A stretch of 64,000 nucleotides of DNA from Pseudomonas sp. MRSN 12121 (GCF_000931465.1 NZ_CP010892.1:1302001-1366000), one strand, 5' to 3'. Counted from the stretch's first letter, positions 41,522 through 57,005 are shown. The notes: generated by a model from the letters alone, not told the origin. Numbers and translations are program-made.

Positions 41522-42850
41522 ATGAGCACATTCGATACAGTTCTCGCCGCAAAGCTGCTGCAACGTCTCACGCCCTGGCTGGCCAGTCCCGCCTGGCGCA
41601 TCGCCTTTTCCGGTGGCCTCGACTCCACCGTCTTGCTGCACCTGCTGGCCGAACTCCGGCAACGCCACAGCCTTCCCCCCTTGAGCGCGGTGCATGTCCA
41701 TCATGGATTGCAGGCGGTGGCTGACGCCTGGCCGGAGCATTGTCGGGCCCAGTGCGAAGCGTTGGGGATCGCCCTGCAAGTCGTATCGGTGCGCGTGCAG
41801 GCAGGCGCCAGCCTGGAACGGGCCGCGCGGGAGGCGCGTTATGCGGCTTTCGAACAGGTTATTGGCAGTAATGAACTGTTGCTGACCGCCCAGCACCGTG
41901 ACGACCAGGCGGAAACCCTGTTGTTTCGCCTGCTGCGTGGGGCCGGGGTCAGGGGCTTGTCGGCCATGCCGGCGTCCCGGGTGCTGGGAGCGGGGCATCT
42001 ATTGCGGCCTCTGCTGGATGTCTCCCGTGCCGAACTTGAGCGTTACGCGTGCGAACACCAGTTGTGCTGGATCAATGATCCTTCCAATCAGGACTCACAG
42101 TTCTCGCGCAATTACCTGCGCCACCAAGTATTTCCGCTGCTGACCGCCCGTTGGCCCCAGGCGGTTAGCAGCATGACGCGCAGTGCGGCGCATTTGCGCG
42201 AGGCCCGGGAGTTGCTGGACGACCTGGCGCTCATCGATCTGCAGGAAGCGTCCGCGCAGGGCGAGTTCGATTGGCTGGAGTTGCCCTCGTTGCTAATGGC
42301 GCCATTGCTTGGCTTGTCGCCAGCGCGCCAGCGCAATGCCTTGAGCCATTGGCTGAGCCGGTTTACGCCGCTGCCAGACAGCGACCACTGGGCGGGCTGG
42401 CAGGCGCTGCGCGATGCCGCGGCGGACAGCTGTCCGGTGTGGCGCCTGGGGCAGGGCGAGCTGCAGCGAGCTGCGGGACGGATCTGGTGGCTGCCGACGG
42501 GCTGGCTCCAGCCTCCGGCGGCGCCGGCGGATTGGACGGACGGCGCTGTGCCGCTGGAGTTGCCGGGCAATGGTCAGGCGCAGTTCCGTGGTCGTGCGCC
42601 ACAAGGGCCGTTGCAGGTGCGTTATCGCCAGGGGGGCGAAGTGATGCAACTGCCGGGACGCGGCCATCGCGACCTCAAGCGCCTGCTCAACGAGGCGGGG
42701 TTGCCGGCCTTCGTGCGTGGCAGATTGCCGCTGCTGTATCGGGGCGGGCAACTGCTTGCCGTGGCGAACCTGCCTGGCCTTGACGCAAATGCCCAGGAGG
42801 GCTGGCAATTACATTGGCAGCCGCCTTCGAGCGATCAAGGTTTGAGCTGA
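41522..42850 (+). CDS. tilS: tRNA(Ile)-lysidine synthetase
   Basis: 442 residues. The PP-loop ATPase motif is IAFSGGLDSTVLLHLL. LTAQHRDDQAETLLFRLLRGAG and FSRNYLRHQVFPLL are further TilS signatures. The C-terminal domain (about 340-440) recognises the tRNA acceptor stem. It converts C34 of the AUA-reading tRNA-Ile to lysidine. It has its own start region after the accA terminator. Confidence 0.96.
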   Translation: MSTFDTVLAAKLLQRLTPWLASPAWRIAFSGGLDSTVLLHLLAELRQRHSLPPLSAVHVHHGLQAVADAWPEHCRAQCEALGIALQVVSVRVQAGASLERAAREARYAAFEQVIGSNELLLTAQHRDDQAETLLFRLLRGAGVRGLSAMPASRVLGAGHLLRPLLDVSRAELERYACEHQLCWINDPSNQDSQFSRNYLRHQVFPLLTARWPQAVSSMTRSAAHLREARELLDDLALIDLQEASAQGEFDWLELPSLLMAPLLGLSPARQRNALSHWLSRFTPLPDSDHWAGWQALRDAAADSCPVWRLGQGELQRAAGRIWWLPTGWLQPPAAPADWTDGAVPLELPGNGQAQFRGRAPQGPLQVRYRQGGEVMQLPGRGHRDLKRLLNEAGLPAFVRGRLPLLYRGGQLLAVANLPGLDANAQEGWQLHWQPPSSDQGLS

Positions 42851-45607
<2,757 letters not shown>

Positions 45608-45641
45608 CACCCATTTCTCCGGTAAAGTACCGCACGATTAA

Positions 45642-47054
<1,413 letters not shown>

Positions 47055-47135
47055 GCGGTAGATGGTAAAAAGACACCGGATTAGGGCAGAAAAGTCGCAT
47101 TCGCGAGGTTTTTGCCTCTAATCTGATGCCTTAAG

Positions 47136-47167
47136 AGCACAAGCCTGGTTCTTCCAGGCTTCGTGCT
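47136..47167 (+). terminator. hairpin between eno and ftsB, possible weak terminator
   Basis: AGCAC plus AGCCTGG pair with CCAGGCT plus GTGCT around a TTCTT loop, with a small bulge. There is no U-run, so it may be an RNA-stability hairpin or partial terminator rather than a full stop. Confidence 0.45.
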
Positions 47168-47226
47168 ATCAGTAGGTTCGAAGTTGTTGGCATGGCTGTC
47201 TTTTTTCACTGGATACCCGATATTCG

Positions 47227-47505
47227 ATGCGCAGTCCCAATTGGTTGTTCCTCGTCTTGCTCTTGCTGCTGGCTGGCCTGCAGTACCGCCTGTGGGTGGG
47301 GAATGGCAGCCTGGCGCAGGTAGCCGACCTGACTCAGCAGATTGCCGATCAGCGCGCTGAAAACGAACGCCTGCTGGAGCGTAATCGCGTACTCGACGCG
47401 GAAGTCATGGAATTGAAGAAAGGCATGGAGACCGTGGAAGAGCGGGCTCGTCATGAACTGGGCATGGTCAAGGAGGGTGAAACCCTCTACCAGTTGGCCC
47501 AATGA
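47227..47505 (+). CDS. ftsB: cell division protein FtsB
   Basis: 92 residues. Short cytoplasmic N-terminus, one membrane helix (NWLFLVLLLLLAGLQYRLW) and a periplasmic coiled coil (about 30-75) rich in Leu/Glu/Arg. It joins FtsL and FtsQ in the divisome. The stop overlaps the ispD start by 4 bp. Confidence 0.95.
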   Translation: MRSPNWLFLVLLLLLAGLQYRLWVGNGSLAQVADLTQQIADQRAENERLLERNRVLDAEVMELKKGMETVEERARHELGMVKEGETLYQLAQ

Positions 47506-48209
47506 TCCAGTCGTTACCGGCCTTCTGGGCCGTGATTCCTGCTGCGGGCGTCGGTGCCCGTATGGCCGCGGACCGTCCCAAGCAATACTTGCAACTGGGC
47601 GGGCGCACTATTCTCGAACACAGCCTCGGCTGTTTCCTCGATCACCCTGGCCTGAAAGGGCTGGTGGTCAGCCTCGCGCTGGACGATCCTTACTGGCCGA
47701 CCCTGGCCTGTGCCCACGACCCGCGGATCCAGCGGGTCGAAGGCGGTGCGGAGCGTTCCGGATCGGTGCTCAATGCCTTGCTCCATCTGCATGCCCAAGG
47801 GGCCGCAGATGAAGACTGGGTGCTGGTTCATGATGCCGCACGGCCGAACCTGTCCCGCGATGACCTGGACAAGCTGCTGGGCGAACTGGCGGATGACCCG
47901 GTAGGCGGTCTGCTCGCGGTGCCGGCTCGCGACACCCTGAAGCGGATCGACAAGCATGGGCGCGTCCTGGAAACCGTGGACCGCAGCCTGATCTGGCAAG
48001 CCTATACGCCGCAGATGTTCCGTCTTGGCGCCTTGCACCGCGCCCTGGCCGACAGCCTGGTAGCGGATGTGGCGATTACCGATGAGGCCTCGGCGATGGA
48101 GTGGGCCGGCCAGGCACCGCGCCTGATCGAAGGGCGCGCCGACAACCTCAAGGTGACCCGGCCTGAAGACCTTGAGTGGTTGCGCCTGCGCTGGGCCAAT
48201 CGTCGATAA
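47502..48209 (+). CDS. ispD: 2-C-methyl-D-erythritol 4-phosphate cytidylyltransferase
   Basis: 235 residues, nucleotidyltransferase fold. The CTP-binding motif is PAAGVGARMAADRPKQYL near the start; HDAARPNLSRDDLD and ITDEASAMEW are further conserved blocks. MEP pathway step between dxr (upstream) and ispE. It is translationally coupled to ftsB and followed by a REP pair. Confidence 0.97.
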   Translation: MIQSLPAFWAVIPAAGVGARMAADRPKQYLQLGGRTILEHSLGCFLDHPGLKGLVVSLALDDPYWPTLACAHDPRIQRVEGGAERSGSVLNALLHLHAQGAADEDWVLVHDAARPNLSRDDLDKLLGELADDPVGGLLAVPARDTLKRIDKHGRVLETVDRSLIWQAYTPQMFRLGALHRALADSLVADVAITDEASAMEWAGQAPRLIEGRADNLKVTRPEDLEWLRLRWANRR

Positions 48210-48250
48210 CTTATATCAGCTCTATCGCGGCCATGACGTGCGTACTACCT

Positions 48251-48339
48251 GTAAGAGCGAGGCTTGCCCGCGATGGTCGCGCCGCGGAATGTTGGGTCCA
48301 CCGCGTTATCGTTCATCGCGCGCAAGCTGCGCTCCTACA
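48251..48339. repeat. REP pair (REPIN) 6, slightly diverged standard arms
   Basis: The left arm GTAAGAGCGAGGCTTGCCCGCGAT has one change from the standard unit. The right arm on the minus strand differs at several bases (CAGCTTGCGCGCGAT). It lies in the tail-to-tail gap between ispD and the LysR gene. Confidence 0.87.
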
Positions 48340-48391
48340 GAGGACCACCTCAAGCCCTGCAGCGAGCTTGCTTGTGTTCAGATCCCGGTGG

Positions 48392-49288
48392 TCAATCACA
48401 ATACTCCGGCCGCTGGGCCAGCCCTTCCTTGAGATAGTCCACCAGCTTGCGCACCTTGGGCGACAGATGCCGTTGTTGTGGATACAGCGCCCACACCGCC
48501 GTATTCGGTGGCTGATGCGCCTCCAGCAGGGAAATCAGCGTACCGGCATGCAGATGTTCCAGTACGTAGTAATCCGGTAGCTGGCACAGGCCAACCCCTT
48601 GTAAGGCAGCGTCCAGTACCGCTTGCCCGCTGTTGCAGCGCCAATTGCCTTGCACCCGCTGTGAAAACTCCCGGCCGTCCTGCTCCAGTTGCCAGATATC
48701 CGAGCTGCCGATCAGGCAGTTGTGGCGGCTCAGCTCCGACAGGCTGTGAGGGCGACCGTAGCGTTCCAGATAGGACGGCGAAGCGCACAGGTACATGCGC
48801 CGTGGCGCCAGGCGCGTTGCCACCAATCGCGAATCCTGCAGGCGGCCCAGGCGCACCGCCAGGTCCAGGCCCTCGTGCACCAGGTCCAGGGGGCGGTTGC
48901 TCAGTTCGATGTCCACCCGCAGTTGTGGATAGAGCCCCATGAAACTGGTCACCAGCGGCACGATGAAGCGTTCGCCATAGGCCACCGCGCACGTCATGCG
49001 CAGCATGCCCTTGGGTTCGCTGGTAAGGTCGCCCACCGCGCGCAGCGCCTCTTCGCGTCCGTCCTGCAGGCGCTGGCAATGCTGCAGGAAGGTCTGCCCG
49101 GCTTCGGTCAGGGTCACCCGGCGGGTGCTGCGATACAGCAGGCGGGTTTGCAATCGTTCTTCCAGGCGGACGATCTGCCGGCTGACGTGGGACGACGACA
49201 CCCCAAGGCGTTCCGCGGCGGCGGTGAACTGGCTGCACTCGGCCACGGCGACAAACTCGTCGATGCCGTCCCAGCGGTTCTCGTTCAT
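48392..49288 (-). CDS. gfnR: LysR-family regulator, probable GfnR
   Basis: 298 residues. N-terminal winged helix-turn-helix (FTAAAERLGVSSSHVSRQIVRLEERL, about residues 18-43) and a C-terminal effector domain of the PBP2 type. It is divergent from adhC-fghA, the arrangement of PA3630 (gfnR) in P. aeruginosa, which activates formaldehyde detoxification. The function is inferred from position and family. The intergenic region (49289-49394) holds AATAAT and ATTATT half-sites at 49309-49314 and 49332-49337 that could be LysR contacts. Confidence 0.85.
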   Translation of the reverse strand: MNENRWDGIDEFVAVAECSQFTAAAERLGVSSSHVSRQIVRLEERLQTRLLYRSTRRVTLTEAGQTFLQHCQRLQDGREEALRAVGDLTSEPKGMLRMTCAVAYGERFIVPLVTSFMGLYPQLRVDIELSNRPLDLVHEGLDLAVRLGRLQDSRLVATRLAPRRMYLCASPSYLERYGRPHSLSELSRHNCLIGSSDIWQLEQDGREFSQRVQGNWRCNSGQAVLDAALQGVGLCQLPDYYVLEHLHAGTLISLLEAHQPPNTAVWALYPQQRHLSPKVRKLVDYLKEGLAQRPEYCD

Positions 49289-49313
49289 GATGATTGTCCC
49301 TGTACGGCAATAA

Positions 49314-50507
<1,194 letters not shown>

Positions 50508-50510
50508 AAG

Positions 50511-50584
50511 CAGCGGCAAGCTACGAGCTGTAAGCGGCAAGTGGGGGCGTCTCTCTTGCAGCTTGACGCTTGCGGCTTGAAGCT
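50511..50584. repeat. long imperfect inverted repeat between adhC and fghA
   Basis: The left arm (about 50513-50541) and right arm (about 50555-50584) are built from CAAGCT/GCGGCAAG-type words and pair with a few mismatches around a GGGGGCG loop. The motif differs from the REP units above and resembles another dispersed Pseudomonas hairpin family. It ends just before the fghA ribosome site. Confidence 0.75.
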
Positions 50585-50595
50585 GGGAGATGCCC

Positions 50596-51441
50596 ATGAG
50601 TCTGGAAAACCTGTCCTGCCAGAAAAGCTTCGGCGGCTGGCACAAACGTTACAAGCATCGTTCCGAAGTGCTGGGCTGCGACATGGTGTTCGCCGTCTAC
50701 CTGCCGCCGCAGGCGGAGCAGGGGGGCAAGCTGCCGGTGCTGTACTGGTTGTCCGGCCTGACCTGCACCGACGAGAACTTCATGCACAAGGCCGGCGCCC
50801 AGCGCCTGGCCGCCGAGCTGGGGTTGATCATCGTCGCGCCGGATACCAGCCCGCGCGGCCCCGGTGTGCCGGGCGACCCGGACGGCGCCTGGGACTTCGG
50901 GCTGGGGGCGGGCTTCTACCTCAATGCCACCCAGCAGCCCTGGGCCGAGCATTACCGCATGCATGACTATGTGGTGCAGGAGTTGCCGGCGCTGGTCGAG
51001 GCGCATTTCCCGGCTTCGGACAAGCGCGGTATCAGCGGCCACTCCATGGGCGGGCACGGCGCGCTGGTCTGCGCGTTGCGCAACCCGGGGCGCTACCAGT
51101 CGGTATCGGCTTTCGCACCGATCAGCAATCCGATGGATTGCCCGTGGGGGCAGAAAGCCTTTTCCCGTTATCTGGGCGAAGAGCGTTCCCGCTGGCGCGA
51201 ATGGGATGCCAGCGTGCTGATCCAGGAAGCCAGCGAAAAGCTGCCGTTGCTGGTGGACCAGGGCGATCGCGACGATTTCCTGGCCAATCAGCTCAAGCCG
51301 GAAGTGCTGCAACAGGCGGCGAAAGCTGCCGGTCATCCGCTGACGTTGCGCCTGCAACCCGGCTACGACCACAGCTATTTCTTCATCGCCAGCTTCATTG
51401 GCGACCACCTGCAGCATCATGCGCGCGCTCTGGGCGCCTAA
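50596..51441 (+). CDS. fghA: S-formylglutathione hydrolase
   Basis: 281 residues, esterase D family alpha/beta hydrolase. Nucleophile Ser is in [12 protein letters not shown] (about residue 148). The likely catalytic Asp is in DQGDRDDFL, and His is in GYDHSYFFI. It hydrolyses S-formylglutathione to formate and glutathione after AdhC. The start at 50596 has GGAG 7 nt upstream; an ATG two codons earlier is in frame but overlaps less well with this site. Confidence 0.96.
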   Translation: MSLENLSCQKSFGGWHKRYKHRSEVLGCDMVFAVYLPPQAEQGGKLPVLYWLSGLTCTDENFMHKAGAQRLAAELGLIIVAPDTSPRGPGVPGDPDGAWDFGLGAGFYLNATQQPWAEHYRMHDYVVQELPALVEAHFPASDKRGISGHSMGGHGALVCALRNPGRYQSVSAFAPISNPMDCPWGQKAFSRYLGEERSRWREWDASVLIQEASEKLPLLVDQGDRDDFLANQLKPEVLQQAAKAAGHPLTLRLQPGYDHSYFFIASFIGDHLQHHARALGA

Positions 51442-51461
51442 TGTCCGTCAAAGCAGGTAGA

Positions 51462-51493
51462 ATCACGCCCTGACTCAATCAGGGCGTTTTTTT
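51462..51493 (+). terminator. terminator between fghA and ispF
   Basis: CGCCCTGA and TCAGGGCG at about 51467-51487 pair around CTCAA and run into TTTTTTT. The run ends 2-3 nt before the ispF ATG, so ispF translation must use RNA that includes or escapes this hairpin. Confidence 0.8.
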
Positions 51494-51967
51494 ATGCGTA
51501 TTGGCCACGGCTACGATGTGCACCGTTTCGCTGAAGGCGATTTTATCACTCTGGGCGGCGTGCGTATCGCACACGGCTTCGGGCTGCTCGCCCATTCCGA
51601 CGGCGACGTACTGTTGCACGCGTTGAGCGATGCCTTGCTGGGCGCGGCCGCGCTGGGCGACATCGGCAAACATTTTCCGGACACCGATCCGCAGTTCAAG
51701 GGCGCCGACAGCCGTGCGCTGTTGCGTCATGTCGTCGCACTGATCCATGCCAAGGGCTGGAAGGTCGGCAACGTCGACAACACCATCGTGGCCCAGGCGC
51801 CGAAGATGGCTCCGCATATCGAAACGATGCGCGGGCTGATTGCGGCGGATCTGCAGGTCGAGCTCGATCAGGTGAACGTCAAGGCCACGACCACCGAAAA
51901 ACTCGGTTTTGTCGGGCGCGAAGAAGGCATTGCCGTCCATTCCGTTGCCCTGTTGCTGCGCGCATGA
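51494..51967 (+). CDS. ispF: 2-C-methyl-D-erythritol 2,4-cyclodiphosphate synthase
   Basis: 157 residues. [16 protein letters not shown] gives the zinc ligands Asp and His; [22 protein letters not shown] and [12 protein letters not shown] follow. MEP pathway. The ATG directly follows a T7 run of the preceding terminator and has no clear Shine-Dalgarno site, which is unusual. The stop overlaps truD by 4 bp. Confidence 0.97.
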   Translation: MRIGHGYDVHRFAEGDFITLGGVRIAHGFGLLAHSDGDVLLHALSDALLGAAALGDIGKHFPDTDPQFKGADSRALLRHVVALIHAKGWKVGNVDNTIVAQAPKMAPHIETMRGLIAADLQVELDQVNVKATTTEKLGFVGREEGIAVHSVALLLRA

Positions 51968-53009
51968 ACGAACTGCAACTACTGGGCCCGCGGGCCTATG
52001 GCGAAGCCCTGGGCAGCGCGGTACTGAAGGCCACTGCCGAAGACTTCCAGGTCGACGAAGTCCTGGATATTCCACTGACCGGCGAAGGCGAACACCTGTG
52101 GCTGTGGGTGGAAAAGCGCGGCCTGAACACCGAAGAGGCGGCGCGGCGAATTGCCAAGGCGGCGGGTGTGCCGCTGCGTACCGTCAGCTATGCCGGCCTG
52201 AAAGATCGCCAGGCATTGACCCGGCAGTGGTTCAGCGTGCAACTGCCTGGCAAGGCCGATCCCGATATGTCGGCCGCTGAAAACGATACGCTGAAGATCC
52301 TCAAGCAGGCTCGCCACAAGCGCAAGCTGCAACGCGGCGCGCATGCGGCCAACGGCTTCACCCTGCGGCTCACGGCGCTCAAGGCCGACAAGGCAGGGAT
52401 TGAAGAACGCCTGCAATTGATCGCCCGGCACGGTATCCCCAATTATTTCGGCGCCCAGCGCTTTGGGCATGACGGCGGCAACCTGGTCGATGCCCGCGAC
52501 TGGGCGGCCCGCAAAGCCTTGCCGGAACAGCGCAACCTGCGTTCGCGCCTGCTCTCCACCGCGCGCAGCTACCTGTTCAACCGCGTGTTGGCGGCACGGG
52601 TGGCCGACGGCAGTTGGCAGCGCGCCCAGGTCGGCGACCTGCTGGCCTTCACCGACAGCCGCAGTTTCTTCCCGGCCGGTGAGGCTGAATGCAGCGATCC
52701 GCGCCTGGCGATCCTGGATCTGCACCCCACCGGGCCGCAGTGGGGAGAGGGCGACTCGCCCGCCGCCGGGGCTACGCACCAGTTGGAGCAGCGGGTGGCT
52801 GGCGACGAAGCGGATCTGCGCGACTGGTTGATTAAAGCTGGAATGAGCCACGAACGTCGCATCCTGCGGCTGCCCATTGGCGGGTTGACGTGGCATTATC
52901 CCGAGCCTGACATTCTGCAACTGGAATTCGTCCTGCCGGCCGGATGCTTCGCCACCGTATTGGTGCGTGAACTCGTCGATCTGGTGCCGGTGGGGCAGAC
53001 GGACAGCCC

Positions 53010-53022
<13 letters not shown>
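51964..53022 (+). CDS. truD: tRNA pseudouridine(13) synthase
   Basis: 352 residues. The catalytic Asp lies in [18 protein letters not shown], the TruD signature (about residue 80). [15 protein letters not shown] and AARSYLFN-like (here [15 protein letters not shown]) motifs follow. Its end overlaps surE by 13 bp, a larger overlap than elsewhere in this operon. Confidence 0.96.
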
Positions 53023-54436
<1,414 letters not shown>

Positions 54437-54631
54437 GCATTTGTTTGCCGCAGGTGAATTCTGTTTGATCGGCTTGGTCTTACAGCTGGATCGATCGATC
54501 AAGTCGCGTAGCGCCGGCGTCTGTCGATTTCGCTTTGCCAGGGGTAAAGCGCAGGGGGCCGGTTATACTTGCGACATTTCATGCCTTAGCCAGGCACTAT
54601 TTATCTTCAACCACCACAAAGGGAGCGGCGG
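54437..54631. other. pcm-nlpD intergenic region
   Basis: 195 bp. GATCGATCGATC occurs at about 54488-54499. GCCGGTTATACTTGCGAC at about 54559-54576 contains a TATACT -10-like element with CCAGGGGTAAAGC upstream, which may be the nlpD promoter. No gene is evident. Confidence 0.45.
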
Positions 54632-55465
54632 GTGAGTCTCACAGTCATTGCGCAGCGTATGGGTACAACAAGCTTTCAGCGACTGGTGATTGGCCTTGTC
54701 TTGAGTTCTCTGTTGGTCGGATGTTCGAGCACTAAATCGAGCAGCGCCCAGGTCGTCGATCGCACCAGTGCGGTGCCGCAGCGTCCGACAGTGACCACTG
54801 GGCAGTACACGGTGCGTCGTGGCGACACGCTCTTCTCCATTGCCTTCCGTTATGGCTGGGACTACAAGGCCCTGGCTGCGCGTAACAATATTGCCGAGCC
54901 GTACACCATTCATCCGGGACAGACCATCCGCTTCGACGGCCGCTCGGGTTCGGCGCCGACGGCGGTGGTCACCAAGTCGGCTTCCAGCGCATCTTCTTCA
55001 AGTAAAACCACGGTAATTCGTCGTCCGGCAGGGGCCGCGCCAACGATTGCGAGCCAGCCCGCGCCGGCTCCATTACCGCCTGCAGGCCCCGCGCCAAAGG
55101 GCTGGGGCTGGCCTGCGAACGGTATTTTGATTGGAAAATTCTCTTCAAACGGTAGTTTGAATAAAGGCATTGATATCGCCGGGGATTTGGGACAGCCTGT
55201 TTTAGCTGCGTCTGATGGGACGGTGGTTTACGCCGGGAGTGGCTTAAGGGGCTACGGCGAATTAGTCATCATCAAACACAGCGATACCTACGTCAGTGCT
55301 TACGGCCACAACCGCAGGCTATTGGTTCGGGAGGGGCAGCAGGTCAAAGTCGGACAGACAATTGCCGAGATGGGATCAACTGGTACAGACCGGGTGAAAC
55401 TGCACTTTGAGATTCGCCGACAAGGTAAACCTGTAGATCCGCTGCAATTCCTGCCACGTCGTTGA
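54632..55465 (+). CDS. nlpD: NlpD-type lipoprotein, LysM and LytM domains
   Basis: 277 residues from a GTG with GGGAGCGG 7 nt upstream. Lipobox SLLVGC sets the lipid-modified Cys near residue 31. LysM domain (about 53-97: YTVRRGDTLFSIAFRYGW) binds peptidoglycan; a Ser/Ala/Pro linker follows; then an M23/LytM domain (about 170-275). The zinc ligands are degenerate (NKGIDIAG in place of HxGxDxA, and SAYGHN), as in E. coli NlpD, which activates the AmiC amidase instead of cutting peptidoglycan itself. The gene contains regulatory DNA for rpoS. Confidence 0.95.
   Translation: MSLTVIAQRMGTTSFQRLVIGLVLSSLLVGCSSTKSSSAQVVDRTSAVPQRPTVTTGQYTVRRGDTLFSIAFRYGWDYKALAARNNIAEPYTIHPGQTIRFDGRSGSAPTAVVTKSASSASSSSKTTVIRRPAGAAPTIASQPAPAPLPPAGPAPKGWGWPANGILIGKFSSNGSLNKGIDIAGDLGQPVLAASDGTVVYAGSGLRGYGELVIIKHSDTYVSAYGHNRRLLVREGQQVKVGQTIAEMGSTGTDRVKLHFEIRRQGKPVDPLQFLPRR
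55144..55161 (+). promoter_or_regulatory. PsrA-type operator inside nlpD, upstream of rpoS
   Basis: TTCAAAC-GGTA-GTTTGAA is a perfect 7-bp palindrome matching the published PsrA site form (C/G)AAAC-N2-4-GTTT(G/C). PsrA, a TetR-family sensor of fatty acids, activates rpoS from a site within nlpD in P. putida and P. aeruginosa. The surrounding 120 bp of nlpD is AT-richer than the rest of the gene, as expected for an embedded promoter. Confidence 0.8.
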
Positions 55466-55475
55466 TCCGTTACCA

Positions 55476-55505
55476 AACCTGTTCCGTCGTAGGGGGGAAC
55501 AGGTT
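55476..55505 (+). promoter_or_regulatory. inverted repeat in the nlpD-rpoS leader
   Basis: Perfect 10-bp arms AACCTGTTCC and GGAACAGGTT around a GTCGTAGGGG loop, 65 bp before the rpoS start. In transcripts from the promoter within nlpD this forms a stable hairpin in the rpoS leader. No T-run follows, so it is not a terminator. Confidence 0.7.
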
Positions 55506-55570
55506 CCAGCGTTGCCAAGGATAAAGGCGTCGCTTGAGCCTGAGGTCGAACTCACCAAAGGACTATAACA

Positions 55571-56575
55571 ATGGCTCTCAGTAAAGAAGTGCCGGAGTTT
55601 GACATCGACGATGAAGTTCTCCTGATGGAGACGGGCATCGCCACTGATTCGATGTCGAATGAGGGATCTGCTGTACCTTCAGTTCGTGCCAAATCCAAAC
55701 ACTCCGCTTCACTGAAACAACACAAATACATTGATTACACGCGAGCGCTCGATGCAACGCAGCTGTATCTCAATGAAATCGGCTTTTCACCGTTGCTCTC
55801 CCCGGAAGAAGAAGTTCATTTTGCGCGCCTGTCGCAAAGTGGTGATCCTGCCGGGCGCAAGCGAATGATTGAAAGCAACCTGCGCCTGGTGGTGAAAATC
55901 GCCCGACGTTATGTCAATCGCGGGCTTTCGCTGCTGGACCTGATCGAAGAGGGCAACCTCGGCCTGATCCGGGCGGTGGAAAAGTTCGACCCGGAGCGCG
56001 GTTTCCGCTTCTCGACCTATGCCACCTGGTGGATACGTCAAACCATCGAACGGGCAATCATGAACCAGACCCGGACTATCCGGCCGCCGATTCATGTGGT
56101 CAAAGAGCTCAACGTCTACCTGCGGGCAGCACGGGAGCTGACACAGAAACTCGACCATGAACCTTCTCCTGAAGAAATCGCCAACCTGCTGGAAAAACCG
56201 GTGGGCGAGGTCAAGCGCATGCTGGGCTTGAACGAGCGGGTTTCTTCAGTCGACGTCTCGCTGGGTCCGGATTCGGATAAAACCCTGCTGGACACCCTCA
56301 CCGACGATCGTCCTACCGATCCGTGCGAACTGCTGCAGGATGACGACCTGTCGCAAAGCATCGACCAATGGCTTTCCGAACTGACCGACAAGCAACGGGA
56401 AGTGGTGGTTCGTCGCTTCGGCTTGCGCGGCCATGAAAGCAGCACCCTGGAAGATGTGGGGCTGGAGATCGGGCTTACCCGGGAGCGGGTACGTCAGATC
56501 CAGGTCGAAGGTCTCAAGCGTCTGCGCGAGATCCTCGAAAAGAATGGCTTGTCCAGCGAGTCGCTGTTCCAGTAA
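55571..56575 (+). CDS. rpoS: RNA polymerase sigma factor RpoS
   Basis: 334 residues, sigma70 family without region 1.1. Region 1.2 is [21 protein letters not shown], region 2 is [19 protein letters not shown] and [17 protein letters not shown], and region 4.2 is [29 protein letters not shown] (two parts). It directs general stress and stationary-phase transcription. The leader contains the inverted repeat above. Confidence 0.99.
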   Translation: MALSKEVPEFDIDDEVLLMETGIATDSMSNEGSAVPSVRAKSKHSASLKQHKYIDYTRALDATQLYLNEIGFSPLLSPEEEVHFARLSQSGDPAGRKRMIESNLRLVVKIARRYVNRGLSLLDLIEEGNLGLIRAVEKFDPERGFRFSTYATWWIRQTIERAIMNQTRTIRPPIHVVKELNVYLRAARELTQKLDHEPSPEEIANLLEKPVGEVKRMLGLNERVSSVDVSLGPDSDKTLLDTLTDDRPTDPCELLQDDDLSQSIDQWLSELTDKQREVVVRRFGLRGHESSTLEDVGLEIGLTRERVRQIQVEGLKRLREILEKNGLSSESLFQ

Positions 56576-56598
56576 CGGCACCGGTGAACTCGCAGTGA

Positions 56599-56627
56599 AA
56601 AAGCCCCGACTGGTTCGGGGTTTTTTT
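56599..56627 (+). terminator. intrinsic terminator after rpoS
   Basis: CCCCGA (56604-56609) and TCGGGG (56615-56620) with CTGGT loop, flanked by AAAAAG and TTTTTTT. It separates rpoS from rsmZ. Confidence 0.92.
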
Positions 56628-56687
56628 ATGGCTTATTCACAAGAACGGGCAGGCGTTCACTGGTGAAGCCTGTTCCTTGCAAGAGCA

Positions 56688-56716
56688 TGTAAGTAAAGGC
56701 TTACTCTTTCGTAAGT
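56688..56716 (+). promoter_or_regulatory. GacA upstream activating sequence of rsmZ
   Basis: TGTAAG at 56688-56693, CTTACT at 56700-56705 and a third half-site GTAAGT at 56711-56716. The first two make the canonical TGTAAG-N6-CTTACA box (last base T here) about 190 bp before the RNA start, the usual distance in Pseudomonas. The third half-site makes a second overlapping palindrome. Confidence 0.88.
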
Positions 56717-56840
56717 GTTCGGTCTTTATCGAGTATGAAAGTTGGCTGTTTTGTCTGGTGTAAATTCTATCGTATTGATTAATAAGGATTTATTTTGATG
56801 GCGGGTGGTTGTTGGACAGTTTTCCTGTCTGTCAGTGCCA

Positions 56841-56868
56841 TTGCTCTGTCATGGAAACTCTCTAATAT
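56841..56868 (+). promoter_or_regulatory. rsmZ promoter
   Basis: TTGCTC (56841-56846) and TAATAT (56863-56868) with 16 bp spacing, 9 bp before the expected first base of rsmZ. Between it and the GacA box lies an AT-rich linker (56717-56840) with TATTGATTAATAAGG, where a DNA-bending protein such as IHF could bind. Confidence 0.7.
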
Positions 56869-56876
56869 CAGCCCTG

Positions 56877-57005
56877 TGTCGACGGATAGACACAACCATC
56901 AAGGATGATGGTCAGGACATCGCAGGATGCGATTCATCAGGACGATGAAAAGGAATACAGGGAATAGGGAAAAAAGGTGGGCGGGTCATACCGCCCCTTT
57001 TTTTT
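56877..57005 (+). ncRNA. rsmZ: small regulatory RNA RsmZ
   Basis: About 129 nt from TGTCGACGGATAGACACA to the end of the T-run. Eight GGA motifs occur (at about 56884, 56903, 56915, 56925, 56940, 56952, 56961 and 56968), several in hairpin loops such as CATCAAGGATGATG and GCATCGCAGGATGCG-type stems. These bind and sequester RsmA/RsmE, relieving repression of secondary metabolism and biofilm genes under GacS/GacA control. Position between rpoS and fdxA and the opening sequence match RsmZ of P. fluorescens/protegens. Confidence 0.95.
56979..57005 (+). terminator. rsmZ intrinsic terminator
   Basis: GGGCGG and CCGCCC around GTCATA, then TTTTTTTT. It forms the 3' hairpin of rsmZ. Confidence 0.93.

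Noticed and set aside
54488..54499. GATCGATCGATC run as a methylation or origin-type element
   Set aside because: Short, single occurrence, no neighbouring repeats or DnaA boxes recognised.
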